This document shows positions 8,057 to 15,084 of a DNA stretch of 37,602 nucleotides, piece after piece; positions within the stretch are counted from its first letter, which is position 1; each line of letters starts with the position of its first letter. The DNA lies in contig JACQNX010000047.1 of assembly GCA_016202875.1 (NCBI GenBank), positions 1 through 37,602 of the forward strand, read 5' to 3'. The notes under the pieces are model-generated. The model was given only the letters and a program-made list of their open reading frames with translations, searched no databases and was not told where the DNA came from. The position numbers and the translations under genes were made by a program. Origin of the DNA: Candidatus Aenigmatarchaeota archaeon. GTDB lineage: Archaea > Aenigmatarchaeota > Aenigmatarchaeia > GW2011-AR5.

Positions 8057-9232
8057 TTAACCTTCTAATTGTTCGAAGTTTTCGCCTTTCAGCTCTTCCA
8101 AAGTTAAAATCTTCACGCTGCCTGAACGCACGCGTTCGCGGTAGCCCATTCCAACTACGTACTCTACAGTTCTGCGGGATGCGAGATCAACAATGGACTG
8201 GTTAACTTTTCCGTCAAAGATTATTGCATAAACAGTTGTGAACTCCGGCAAAATGTCTGCCAACTCCGAGAGGGGGACTTTTGATATCACCTGCAGCTCC
8301 CTGTCCACGAGACAGGCTGCGCGCGTGCCTATAAGATCTTCAAGGATTTTTACAAATGCCTCTTTTTCTGAGGCGTCTATCTCCTGCACTTCTTCAGAAA
8401 CGTCTTCGATGGGCTTGTTCAATGCCTGATCTACTGGGGCACGCTCGCGCAGGGCTTTGAATATCTGTTTTTTCGTGAGCTCTTCCACTTCCTTGCCCGG
8501 CTCCGCCCATGCTACGTAATCTATCTCTGCAACTGCGAGCAGTTTTTTTAAATCAAGATTGCCACCACGGTCGCCGTCCAAAAATGCTGTTGTTGTTTTT
8601 TCTTTTGTTAGGCCAATTACTGCCTGCGGGATTTTGCTGCCTTCAATGGCGATGACATTCCTGATGCCGTTCTTTAGAAGGTTTATCACATCAGCCCGGC
8701 CTTCAACGATAATAATATCGTCTGATGTGTGGACGTCAGGGCCGCAGCTGAGGCCGTTAAAATTAGAAACCTCCCAGGAGCGCACAGACTCTTTTATCAT
8801 CTCTGATATCTTTTGCGTGTCCGGCATGCCGGTGTCCATCATTGCGCGCAGGATTTCCTTTGCCCTTTCAACAACATAACGCCTCTTCTGGCTGCGGACA
8901 TCCTCAACTTTAACTATGTCTATTTTTGCCTCGCAAGGGCCGACTTTTTCTATTGTTTCCATGGATGCTGCGATGAGGGACGTTTCGCTTGCGTCCAGGC
9001 TGGACGGGATTATGATATCCGCAAAGGCTTTGCCTTTGTTTGATTTCACATTTACCTCTATTCTTCCTATACGGCCTGTGTGCTGCAGCTCGCGCAGATC
9101 GAGATCCGCGCCCAGGAGCCCCTCTGTCTGGCCGAAAATAGCGCCGATTATATCAGGCTTTTCCACTATACTTGTTGCATGCATTCTGGCATGTATCAAA
9201 TACTTTGCAAAATTCTGGGCCAATTTGGCCAT
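8057..9232 (-). CDS. dnaG: Archaeal DnaG-like TOPRIM primase
   Basis: A 391-residue archaeal DnaG. In archaea this protein associates with the RNA exosome and has primase activity in some species. Its N-terminal helical region and the block LLGADLDLRELQ are typical of the archaeal form, which lacks the zinc-binding domain of bacterial DnaG. The TOPRIM centre is intact: Glu in IVEGRADVINLL near residue 170, and the Asp pair in LDGDRGG about 45 residues later. The start is the ATG ending at 9232, preceded by AGAGGTG with 7 bases spacing. An in-frame GTG three codons upstream lies inside that ribosome binding site and is less likely. A TATA-like ATTTTATATT on the minus strand near 9284-9294 gives a short leader. 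Confidence 0.93.
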   Translation of the reverse strand: MAKLAQNFAKYLIHARMHATSIVEKPDIIGAIFGQTEGLLGADLDLRELQHTGRIGRIEVNVKSNKGKAFADIIIPSSLDASETSLIAASMETIEKVGPCEAKIDIVKVEDVRSQKRRYVVERAKEILRAMMDTGMPDTQKISEMIKESVRSWEVSNFNGLSCGPDVHTSDDIIIVEGRADVINLLKNGIRNVIAIEGSKIPQAVIGLTKEKTTTAFLDGDRGGNLDLKKLLAVAEIDYVAWAEPGKEVEELTKKQIFKALRERAPVDQALNKPIEDVSEEVQEIDASEKEAFVKILEDLIGTRAACLVDRELQVISKVPLSELADILPEFTTVYAIIFDGKVNQSIVDLASRRTVEYVVGMGYRERVRSGSVKILTLEELKGENFEQLEG

Positions 9233-9448
9233 AAATACCACCTCTTTTCTTGGGGATGGCAGAAACAGGCCTACGCAGATGGTGCGAATATAAAATCTGT
9301 TTTCAAATACATCGACACACCGATTAACTATAAAACATCAAGACCTATTCTGTCACCAATGGCTGCCTAAGGCGGCCATCTATAAAGTAATGGCATGGAA
9401 ATGCTTTTAAGGCTTTTTCAACGCCCTTTTTCGGCCAAAAATAAAAGA

Positions 9449-9871
9449 TCACACTTTCTGTATAATGGTTTCAGAAATGGAGAGCAATGACTTGATCCTG
9501 CTTTCTGCTGTTTTTCTCATTATCGGGAATATGTTCTGCAGATAAAACTCTGTGAATAACTCTGTGAAGAAACCGTGCTCCTGGATGCGCGATATAAATG
9601 AGGCAACGATGTCTGCGCGCAGATGGTTGCGGCTGCTGTTCTCTCCTGCAAGATAAAACGTGATTTTCAGGTACGTGTAGCTGTCGAGATGCTGGACGAG
9701 CTCAAAGACGACGTCGCTCCTGTGGAAAGGGCCGTCTGTGGAATAGGAGTTTTCCTTCTCGATTACTTTTCCCCTGCCGGACATGCGGCGCATGAATTCA
9801 AGCGATGTGTAATAAGGGTCTGTGGAGTTTCTGGTTATGGTCTTTGTTACCAGGTTTTCTTCTATCTGCAT
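9449..9871 (-). CDS. Hypothetical protein
   Basis: A 140-residue soluble protein that I do not recognise. It starts MQIEENLVTKTI and has an acidic, Ser/Thr-rich N-terminal half with beta-like stretches (DVVFELVQHLDSYTYLKITFYL). A helical C-terminal half follows, including DIVASFISRIQEHG and ending in Ile-Gln-Lys-Val. There are no cysteines, transmembrane segments or signal peptide. The gene sits between dnaG and a GNAT gene on the same strand, 32 bases downstream of the latter. Base composition is like that of the neighbouring housekeeping genes. Its position suggests a conserved lineage-specific protein, but that is inference. Confidence 0.6.
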   Translation of the reverse strand: MQIEENLVTKTITRNSTDPYYTSLEFMRRMSGRGKVIEKENSYSTDGPFHRSDVVFELVQHLDSYTYLKITFYLAGENSSRNHLRADIVASFISRIQEHGFFTELFTEFYLQNIFPIMRKTAESRIKSLLSISETIIQKV

Positions 9872-9903
9872 GCATGTTAATTCTAAGAGGCGGGATAAAA
9901 AGG

Positions 9904-10326
9904 TTATTTTGCCTTTGTTTCAAAATATATCAATTTGTAGCCGCCATCCACACAACCTAACTTCTGTACCAACCTTTCAGAGGCTGTGTTTTGGAGTCCT
10001 ATGCCAGCATAAACTATAGGTACACCGAATTCTTCAAATTGCTTCAAACATGCTCTTGTTAGACTTTCACCTATGCCCTGATTTCTATAACCCGGATCTA
10101 CAACCAATCTCCCCATATAACCGTAAAAAATCCCACCGTCATCAAAGCCGCTTATGAATCCCACTACTTTGCCATCTCTTTCTTCGACTAGATGATATCT
10201 TCCGAATCTTTCGAGTCCCCTTTTGAATCGTTCTTCGGTAAAAAATTCTGAAGTAGTCATGTTTTCAGATAGCAAGAGTTCTCTCACTCTTTTAAAATCT
10301 TCTGCTCGTGCATTTCTTATCAACAT
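9904..10326 (-). CDS. GNAT-family N-acetyltransferase
   Basis: A 140-residue acetyltransferase of the GNAT superfamily, transferring acetyl from acetyl-CoA to an amine. The acetyl-CoA binding motif A reads VVDPGYRNQGIGESL, matching R/Q-x-x-G-x-G/A. The family's beta-strand motif precedes it (VVGFISGFDD), and the C-terminal motif B region contains NTASERLVQKLGC. I start it at the ATG ending at 10326 (MLIRNARAEDF), where a minus-strand TATA-like TTTTTAAATTTA lies about 26-28 bases upstream, giving a leaderless mRNA. A longer frame would run into the end of the CBS gene. The gene is AT-richer than its neighbours, which could mean recent acquisition. The acceptor is unknown. Confidence 0.85.
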   Translation of the reverse strand: MLIRNARAEDFKRVRELLLSENMTTSEFFTEERFKRGLERFGRYHLVEERDGKVVGFISGFDDGGIFYGYMGRLVVDPGYRNQGIGESLTRACLKQFEEFGVPIVYAGIGLQNTASERLVQKLGCVDGGYKLIYFETKAK

Positions 10327-10357
10327 GCAACAGAAATTAGTAAGTAAATTTAAAAAC

Positions 10358-10882
10358 TTATTCCCTGCACTCGGCGCAGATGTACTCGCCATCCGCTTCT
10401 TCTACGGAATCAGAGTAATTGCCGCAGGACTCGCAGGCGACGAGATTCTCAGGTTCCTCTGGCATGGCTGATGAACCTATTTTCATCCTTTCCAGCAAGA
10501 TCTCGAAGAGCGCCGGCTCTATGCGCAGGATGTCGTTATTTGTTATAATGCCGACAAGCTTGCTGCTGTCGAAAACAAGGATTTTTTCAACCCTCTTGCT
10601 GACCATGAGCTTCGCTGCTTCCTCGATGGTCTTGCCGGGCTCTATTGTGACAAGGTCTGTGGACATAACATCTTTGGCTGTTTCGCCAATTCCGGATGCG
10701 ACGTGTTTGTAAACTATGTCGGATGTTGTGACTATGCCTTTCACATTTTTTTCGCCTGTGACTACTACGGAGCCGATGCGCTCGTCGCGCATGATCTGGG
10801 CTGCTTTTTCTATAGAATCGTCCATGTCCACTTTTTTAATATTCGTTCTCATGACTTCGCCTACAAGAGCTGAAAATCTCAT
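10358..10882 (-). CDS. CBS-domain pair protein with C-terminal zinc ribbon
   Basis: A 174-residue protein with two CBS repeats followed by a zinc ribbon. Repeat one includes VMRTNIKKVDMDDSIEKAA and GIVTTSDIV. Repeat two includes VMSTDLVTIEPGKTIEEAA and GIITNNDIL. Such a pair usually forms one adenine-nucleotide-binding Bateman module. The tail carries CESCGN and CAECRE, a four-Cys zinc knuckle, so the protein may bind nucleic acid or a partner. It is divergent from hjc, with only 36 bases between the two start codons, so both promoters must overlap. The regulated target cannot be named from context. Confidence 0.88.
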   Translation of the reverse strand: MRFSALVGEVMRTNIKKVDMDDSIEKAAQIMRDERIGSVVVTGEKNVKGIVTTSDIVYKHVASGIGETAKDVMSTDLVTIEPGKTIEEAAKLMVSKRVEKILVFDSSKLVGIITNNDILRIEPALFEILLERMKIGSSAMPEEPENLVACESCGNYSDSVEEADGEYICAECRE

Positions 10883-10918
10883 AGCAGTTATTTATCTGTC
10901 CAAGGATAAAAAGGTGAT

Positions 10919-11296
10919 ATGCTTCGCAGTTATAGGAAAGGTTATGTTGCCGAACTTAGCTTGGTACATATACTTTCTCAAAATGGTTTTATGGTCATCA
11001 GAACGCCTCGCAGCGGAAGAATCAATCTCGCAAGCCCGGACATCATTGCGGCAAAAAACGGCAAGCTAATCGTCATTGAGTGCAAATCGCGTGCAGAGGC
11101 GTTCACTGTCGAAAAGGGGCAACTGCAAGAACTCAGGGAATGGCAGGATAAGGCAGGGGCACTTCCCTATATCGGATGGAAGATTGCGCGCAAGGGGTGG
11201 ACGTTTCTGCACCTTAAGGACGTGGAAGATAACAGGGGGAATGTCGGGAAGAAATTTGCTCTGGAGAAGGGGATGACACTGGAGAAGATCTTGTGA
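10919..11296 (+). CDS. hjc: Holliday junction resolvase Hjc
   Basis: A 125-residue archaeal Hjc, the dimeric nuclease that cuts four-way DNA junctions in recombination and fork repair. The nuclease core is visible: an early Glu in YVAELSLVHIL, VIRTPRSGR, the catalytic Asp in SPDIIA, and Glu-x-Lys in VIECKS. Length matches the family (about 120-140). The start codon directly follows a GGTGAT ribosome binding site at 10913-10918, an unusually tight spacing. It is divergent from the CBS protein gene, which may be coincidental. Confidence 0.93.
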   Translation: MLRSYRKGYVAELSLVHILSQNGFMVIRTPRSGRINLASPDIIAAKNGKLIVIECKSRAEAFTVEKGQLQELREWQDKAGALPYIGWKIARKGWTFLHLKDVEDNRGNVGKKFALEKGMTLEKIL

Positions 11297-11354
11297 GACG
11301 ATATTGACTTATTGCCATCTCCCACCCAGACGGAAGGCGCGCGAAATACAAATA

Positions 11355-11364
11355 TTAATAAATT
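11355..11364 (+). promoter_or_regulatory. TATA-like box of the Cys-rich membrane protein gene
   Basis: TTAATAAATT is centred 25-26 bases before the ATG at 11385, which fits a leaderless transcript. This decides against an in-frame upstream start at 11304. Confidence 0.55.
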
Positions 11365-11384
11365 ACTTTCTCTATAACTATATC

Positions 11385-11681
11385 ATGAAGAAAACATATT
11401 GGATGGTTGGGATTGTTGTTTTTATAATTGCCTCCGCATTAGTATATTTCTATTATTATTCTCAGCAAACTAATAAAACAAAATGTGAATTTATGAATTC
11501 AGAAAATTGTGATAAATCTTGCAAAATTGATGCAGATTGTAAGCCGTCATTTGGTTTTTGTGCCAATATAAACGAAGAGGTTTATCTCCCTACAAATGTA
11601 TTTCCTGCATACGAAATAGTTACTTGTAAATGTGAAAATAATAAATGCGTTGGCATTCCTACTGGAAGGGCAGCAATATAG
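11385..11681 (+). CDS. Membrane-anchored Cys-rich extracytoplasmic protein
   Basis: A 98-residue protein with one N-terminal hydrophobic helix (WMVGIVVFIIASALVYFYYY, residues about 6-25) after two Lys. It should sit in the membrane with its bulk outside. The outer part has eight cysteines within about 60 residues, including NCDKSCKIDADC, FGFC, TCKC and KC. That pattern suggests four disulfides or a metal cluster and resembles small eight-cysteine secreted domains seen in other archaea, though I cannot name the family with certainty. The start is set by the TATA-like box 26 bases upstream. It is AT-rich compared with neighbouring hjc. Confidence 0.6.
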   Translation: MKKTYWMVGIVVFIIASALVYFYYYSQQTNKTKCEFMNSENCDKSCKIDADCKPSFGFCANINEEVYLPTNVFPAYEIVTCKCENNKCVGIPTGRAAI

Positions 11682-11723
11682 ATGCACCCCTTAAACTTAT
11701 CGCAAATGGCAAAATCACGACGC

Positions 11724-11733
11724 CTTTATAAAG
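11724..11733 (+). promoter_or_regulatory. TATA-like box of the HMG-CoA reductase gene
   Basis: CTTTATAAAG is centred 31 bases before the ATG at 11760 and 40 before the ATG at 11769. No Shine-Dalgarno sequence precedes either, so the transcript should start very close to the first of them. An ATG at 11745 lies too close to the box to be used. Confidence 0.55.
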
Positions 11734-11759
11734 TTTTTTTCTGAATGCAGATTCTAAGA

Positions 11760-13025
11760 ATGATGCATATGAACAGCGCAATACCCAGATTTTATGAGAT
11801 GCCACTGGACCGGAGACTGAAAACTGTCCAAGAATTTTCTGGTCTGGATGATAATGAAATTGCACTGCTGAAACAGGAATGTGCTCTGGACAACAGCATA
11901 GCAGAAATCATGATAGAGAATGTTATAGGAACAACGCATTTGCCTGTTGGCATAGCGACATATTTTCTTATTAATGACAAAGATTATCTCATACCGATGG
12001 CAATTGAAGAGCCTTCTGTGGTAGCGGCGGCGTCGCATGCTGCCAAACTTGCGCGCCTTTCCGGCGGATTCAAGGCAAAGAGCACTACGCCTGTAATGAC
12101 AGGGCAAGTACAGATAAAAAATGTACATGATTTTGATATAGCTGAGGAAACTATTCTGAAAAGCATAGACAGCATTAAAGCTCTGGCAAACAAACAGGAC
12201 TCCACGCTTGTGAAAAGGGGTGGCGGACTTGTTTCTGCGGAATGCCGAAAATTAGAAACGGAAAGGGGCGACATGCTTGTTGTTCATCTTAACATAGATG
12301 TCAGGGATGCGATGGGCGCGAATGCTGTGAATACAATGTGTGAAAGTGTTGCTCCATACCTCGAAGAACTAACAGGCGGCATTGCTTCAATGAAGATCAT
12401 CTCGAACCTTGCGGCACAGAGGCTTGTCACTGCGGAGGCTGTATGGAAAAAGAATGAGCTGGGGGAAGAACTGATAGAGGGCATTTTAGATGCGTATGCA
12501 TTCGCCAAAGCGGACCCTTACAGGGCAGCGACGAACAACAAAGGTATAATGAACGGCATTGATGCTGTGCTCATAGCAGCAGGGAATGACTTCCGCGCTG
12601 TAGAATCAGGCGCACATTCTTATGCCTGCATGTCTGGAAGGTACCAGCCGCTCGCACACTACAGAAAAAACGAAAATGGAGATCTTGTGGGGAGGATAGA
12701 ACTTCCCATGGCTGTTGGTATTGTGGGTGGGGCAACAAAAACAAATCCCATTGCGCGTATTGCCTTGAAAATTCTTGGTGTGAGAAGTGCTAATGAGCTT
12801 GGTGAAATATCTGCGTGCGCCGGGCTGGCAAACAACTTCGCTGCTGTGCGGGCTATTGTGAAAGAAGGAATCCAGCATGGTCACATGAAGTTGCATGCAA
12901 AGAATATTGCGATTATTGCTGGCGCGCAGGGCGATAAGGTACATCAACTTGCAGAAAGGATGATAAGAGAAAAAATGGTCAGTGTGTCACGGGCTGAAGA
13001 GCTGCTGAAAGAGATGGGACACTAG
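11760..13025 (+). CDS. Class II hydroxymethylglutaryl-CoA reductase
   Basis: An enzyme of about 421 residues interconverting HMG-CoA and mevalonate. It follows the Pseudomonas mevalonii-type class II sequence along its whole length: IENVIGTTHLP, the catalytic Glu in EEPSVVAAASHAAKLAR (about residue 84), VDVRDAMGANAVNTM, ILDAYAFAKADPYRAA, the catalytic Lys in NNKGIMNGID, AVESGAHSYAC and the C-terminal His block QHGHMKLHAKN. Class II enzymes often use NADH and are bacterial in distribution, with a few archaeal lineages. Here the synthase operon 3 kb away points to the biosynthetic direction. The start is one of three nearby in-frame ATGs (11760, 11763, 11769). The last best matches the Pseudomonas N-terminus, the first fits a leaderless mRNA. 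Confidence 0.92.
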   Translation: MMHMNSAIPRFYEMPLDRRLKTVQEFSGLDDNEIALLKQECALDNSIAEIMIENVIGTTHLPVGIATYFLINDKDYLIPMAIEEPSVVAAASHAAKLARLSGGFKAKSTTPVMTGQVQIKNVHDFDIAEETILKSIDSIKALANKQDSTLVKRGGGLVSAECRKLETERGDMLVVHLNIDVRDAMGANAVNTMCESVAPYLEELTGGIASMKIISNLAAQRLVTAEAVWKKNELGEELIEGILDAYAFAKADPYRAATNNKGIMNGIDAVLIAAGNDFRAVESGAHSYACMSGRYQPLAHYRKNENGDLVGRIELPMAVGIVGGATKTNPIARIALKILGVRSANELGEISACAGLANNFAAVRAIVKEGIQHGHMKLHAKNIAIIAGAQGDKVHQLAERMIREKMVSVSRAEELLKEMGH

Positions 13026-13141
13026 TTTACTGCAGGGCTCGTAGCTGTGCTTGGCTGCCTGCTTGGTTGACCCTAAAACAGCCCTAGAACTAGCGTTTTC
13101 TGCAGGAAAAGGCACTTCCAAGCACAATGCCGCACAAATGA

Positions 13142-14089
13142 CTAAGTTCTGTGCAAGGCCAAAAATTCTTTCGTTTGCCTGAAGAATTCTTTTAGCGTGA
13201 ATTCTGCAAGTTTTTTTGGTGCATCTTTCTCAACCGAGTCAATCAAGGACTGAAAATAGCGCTCTTTTTTTGCCGAAATGTTAAGTAACGGAAATCCCTC
13301 ATCCAGCAAAGTCTTATTCAATATCAGTCTGCATATTCGCTTGTTTCCGTCAAGAAATGGATGCGCTTTGTAAAGATTATAATGTGCTAAAGCCGCCTTT
13401 TCAATTGGATTCAGTCTTGTCAATTTATACCACTCAACAAACCCATCAATCAACCTGTTCAGTCTAGTATAATGCGGCGGTCTGTAAGCGATTTCTTTTC
13501 CAAGAGGATTTTTGGTATCCTGCATGTGCAAATAGACTTGTTGCTTCCTTAGTTTACCTGGAGTTTTTTCTTCAAAGCTTGCCATTATTGTCTTATGCAA
13601 ATCGAGCAAATATTTTTTGTCAAGTATATGGTTTTCTTTTATTGATTCGACAGCTTCTAGCATGTTTTTGCTGATCTGTTCGCGCGTGTTTAAATGCCTG
13701 TTTTTTCCAAAAGCGTTCTGGACATCTCTAAGGCTGACACTAACGTCCTCTGTTGTAAGTGTGGTCAGAGTAAAAAGAATTGTACTGTCAACTTCGTACT
13801 TTCGCTTTCGGGCGCCCGAAAGGGAGGCGAATATATTGTTAAAAGCGTCGCGAAAAAGCAACGCTTTTATCAGGTCGTCTTTTGAAATCAATTTGTTGTC
13901 ATAATGCTTTCCTGCTAATTTTGATATTATTTTCGATTTGAATGGATCTTCTATTTTTGCTACTTCACTTTGCAATGGTTTTTTCGTACCTATATATTTG
14001 CTGAATGTCTTTGACTTGTTCGAAACGAAATAGCTTAGGTCGAGGTAGTAGTATTTTTTCCCGCTAATGGTTTTTGTCCTCAGTGCCAT
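13142..14089 (-). CDS. Fic-family protein (putative AMP-transferase)
   Basis: A 315-residue Fic/DOC protein that would transfer AMP or another nucleotide phosphate group to a protein hydroxyl. The catalytic loop HPFLDGNKR begins at residue 243 and matches HxFx(D/E)GNxR completely, so activity is expected. I do not see a clear [S/T]xxxE[G/N] inhibitory motif in the expected upstream helix. The N-terminal 40 residues form a different module, SGKKYYYLDLSYF...SKYIGTKKP, also found in the small protein at 28344. A minus-strand TATA-like TTTAAATAT lies 26 bases upstream, giving a leaderless transcript. It is bracketed by two copies of an operator-like sequence, pointing to tight autoregulation. The gene is isolated next to a toxin-antitoxin pair, and is AT-richer than the housekeeping genes. 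Confidence 0.88.
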   Translation of the reverse strand: MALRTKTISGKKYYYLDLSYFVSNKSKTFSKYIGTKKPLQSEVAKIEDPFKSKIISKLAGKHYDNKLISKDDLIKALLFRDAFNNIFASLSGARKRKYEVDSTILFTLTTLTTEDVSVSLRDVQNAFGKNRHLNTREQISKNMLEAVESIKENHILDKKYLLDLHKTIMASFEEKTPGKLRKQQVYLHMQDTKNPLGKEIAYRPPHYTRLNRLIDGFVEWYKLTRLNPIEKAALAHYNLYKAHPFLDGNKRICRLILNKTLLDEGFPLLNISAKKERYFQSLIDSVEKDAPKKLAEFTLKEFFRQTKEFLALHRT

Positions 14090-14094
14090 GCTCT

Positions 14095-14158
14095 ATTTAG
14101 GCTGATAAAAATATTTAAAACTATCAGCCTAAATTTTCTGTTGATTAGGCTGATAAAA
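14095..14158 (-). promoter_or_regulatory. Triple operator array and TATA box of the fic gene
   Basis: A perfect 13-base inverted repeat, ATTTAGGCTGATA at 14095-14107 and TATCAGCCTAAAT at 14122-14134, flanks the minus-strand TATA-like box at about 14111-14119. A third copy, ATTAGGCTGATAAAA, sits at 14144-14158 in the same orientation as the first. The inner copies cover the expected transcription start and the BRE side of the box, where a bound protein would block TBP/TFB. This is what I see. Repressor identity, perhaps Fic itself or a distant regulator, is unknown. Confidence 0.7.
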
Positions 14159-14310
14159 GCCTCCAAGGTTATCGGCATAAACGTATTCGTTGGATCAGTC
14201 AGTACCTCCGAAAGTGACCCGCAGCTGTGCTTGCTTATGGATTTGGCTCTTTGCAGGATAATCGTGGGCTATTAGTGGTTGAATCATAATTAGCAGAATT
14301 CGGTACCTGA

Positions 14311-14643
14311 TTATTCTTTTATGACCCTGCAAATAGAATTTTCAACTTCCGTTATCTTTTCTTTTTTGATCTTGCCTGCTCTGTATAGAATTAGACCCAG
14401 ATCGGCGGTAAATATCTTTCTTGGCCTTACATAGCTTGTTATTTTTAGTTTGCCTTCTCGAAAGTCTTTATATCTTAGCTCGATGGTTTCTGCGCCTTTT
14501 TTTGCTTTGCTTGTTATCTGGCACAGGATTACGTCTCCATATTCTCCTTTTGCTACAACGGCAGCAGGCCGCCTTTTGCTTGCCGAAAGGTCTGAGAAAG
14601 GAAAAGGCAAGACAACAACATCGCCTTTTACAAATCCTTCCAT
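14311..14643 (-). CDS. MazF/PemK-family toxin
   Basis: A 110-residue PemK/MazF-like endoribonuclease, the toxin of a type II toxin-antitoxin pair. The family signature is clear: KGDVVVLPFPFSDLS at the N-terminus, then KRRPAAVVA, then LCQITSK, and a later SYVRPRKIFTAD that matches the conserved S-x-(V/I)-x-x-x-(K/R)-(L/I) strand. The start overlaps the end of the antitoxin gene by 16 bases, a usual coupling for such pairs. Targets would be mRNA at short sequences that cannot be predicted here. Confidence 0.87.
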   Translation of the reverse strand: MEGFVKGDVVVLPFPFSDLSASKRRPAAVVAKGEYGDVILCQITSKAKKGAETIELRYKDFREGKLKITSYVRPRKIFTADLGLILYRAGKIKKEKITEVENSICRVIKE

Positions 14644-14876
14644 GCTTCATCTTCCTCTTTTGTGCTCCAGCTCTTTGCAAGAGCCTTTTCGCTGAGCAAA
14701 GCAGCGATGCGGCCGCTTTTTATGCTCTTTAGCGGCCTCAATTCTATACGGTCATCAAAAGCCAGCACAGCTATTTTAGAGCCTTCTTTGAACCCCTCTA
14801 GATCTCTTATGTCCTTGGGTATGGCTATCTGTCCCTTTTCTGTTATCTTTGCGGTCTTCACTTCTATGAGTCCCAT
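14628..14876 (-). CDS. AbrB/SpoVT-type antitoxin
   Basis: An 82-residue protein with an N-terminal swapped-hairpin AbrB domain: KTAKITEKGQIAIPKDIRDL, then FKEGSKIAVLAFDD. This is the DNA-binding part of many antitoxins. The C-terminal tail (ALAKSWSTKEEDEAW) is likely the toxin-neutralising segment. I choose the ATG ending at 14876, six bases after AAGGTGA. A GTG three codons upstream lies within that ribosome binding site. It is first in the operon with the MazF-like toxin. Operator-like repeats overlap its promoter, as expected for autorepression. Confidence 0.85.
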   Translation of the reverse strand: MGLIEVKTAKITEKGQIAIPKDIRDLEGFKEGSKIAVLAFDDRIELRPLKSIKSGRIAALLSEKALAKSWSTKEEDEAWKDL

Positions 14877-14885
14877 CTTATTCAC

Positions 14886-14918
14886 CTTACAAGTAAGATA
14901 TGTAAGAAAGTATATAAA
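14886..14918 (-). promoter_or_regulatory. Antitoxin promoter with GTAAG operator repeats
   Basis: On the plus strand this reads CTTAC-AA-GTAAG (14886-14897), then another GTAAG at 14902-14906, then TATATAAAG at 14911-14919. The last is the minus-strand TATA box (CTTTATATA). The inverted repeat lies between box and start codon over the expected transcription start. That is the position for an AbrB-type antitoxin to repress its own operon. Binding is inferred. Confidence 0.5.
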
Positions 14919-14947
14919 GATTATTGTGTAAAGAAATACAACACATG

Positions 14948-14971
14948 GGGCCCGTCATCTCGTTATGGTGG
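14948..14971. repeat. 24-bp direct repeat, left copy
   Basis: GGGCCCGTCATCTCGTTATG followed by GTGG. An identical 24-base copy occurs at 15587-15610 and no third copy was found in the window. Outside the 24 bases the flanks differ. The pair bounds a 615-bp interval containing one orphan gene with its own promoter. Confidence 0.75.
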
Positions 14972-15084
14972 CCAGTTAAGTTAATTACGCATGTAATGGT
15001 TGCGTGCTGTCTATTGTTTTTCAGGCCCGACGCTATCCTTAAATAGTAGCAACTATATAGTAGTAAATAATCTTGGGTGATTGT

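Noticed and set aside
9360-9378. Hairpin TGGCTGCC-TAA-GGCGGCCA as a terminator or RNA
   Set aside because: The stem is eight pairs with one wobble, but no T-run follows on either strand. It lies in the gap between dnaG and the next gene, where termination cannot be shown.
13022-13141. Possible tRNA or structured RNA in the gap between HMG-CoA reductase and fic (GGGCTCGTAGCT at 13035)
   Set aside because: The start looks like a tRNA acceptor and D-arm, but no matching 3' acceptor, anticodon arm or T-loop is found. The partial AGGGCT/AGCCCT pairing does not form a tRNA.
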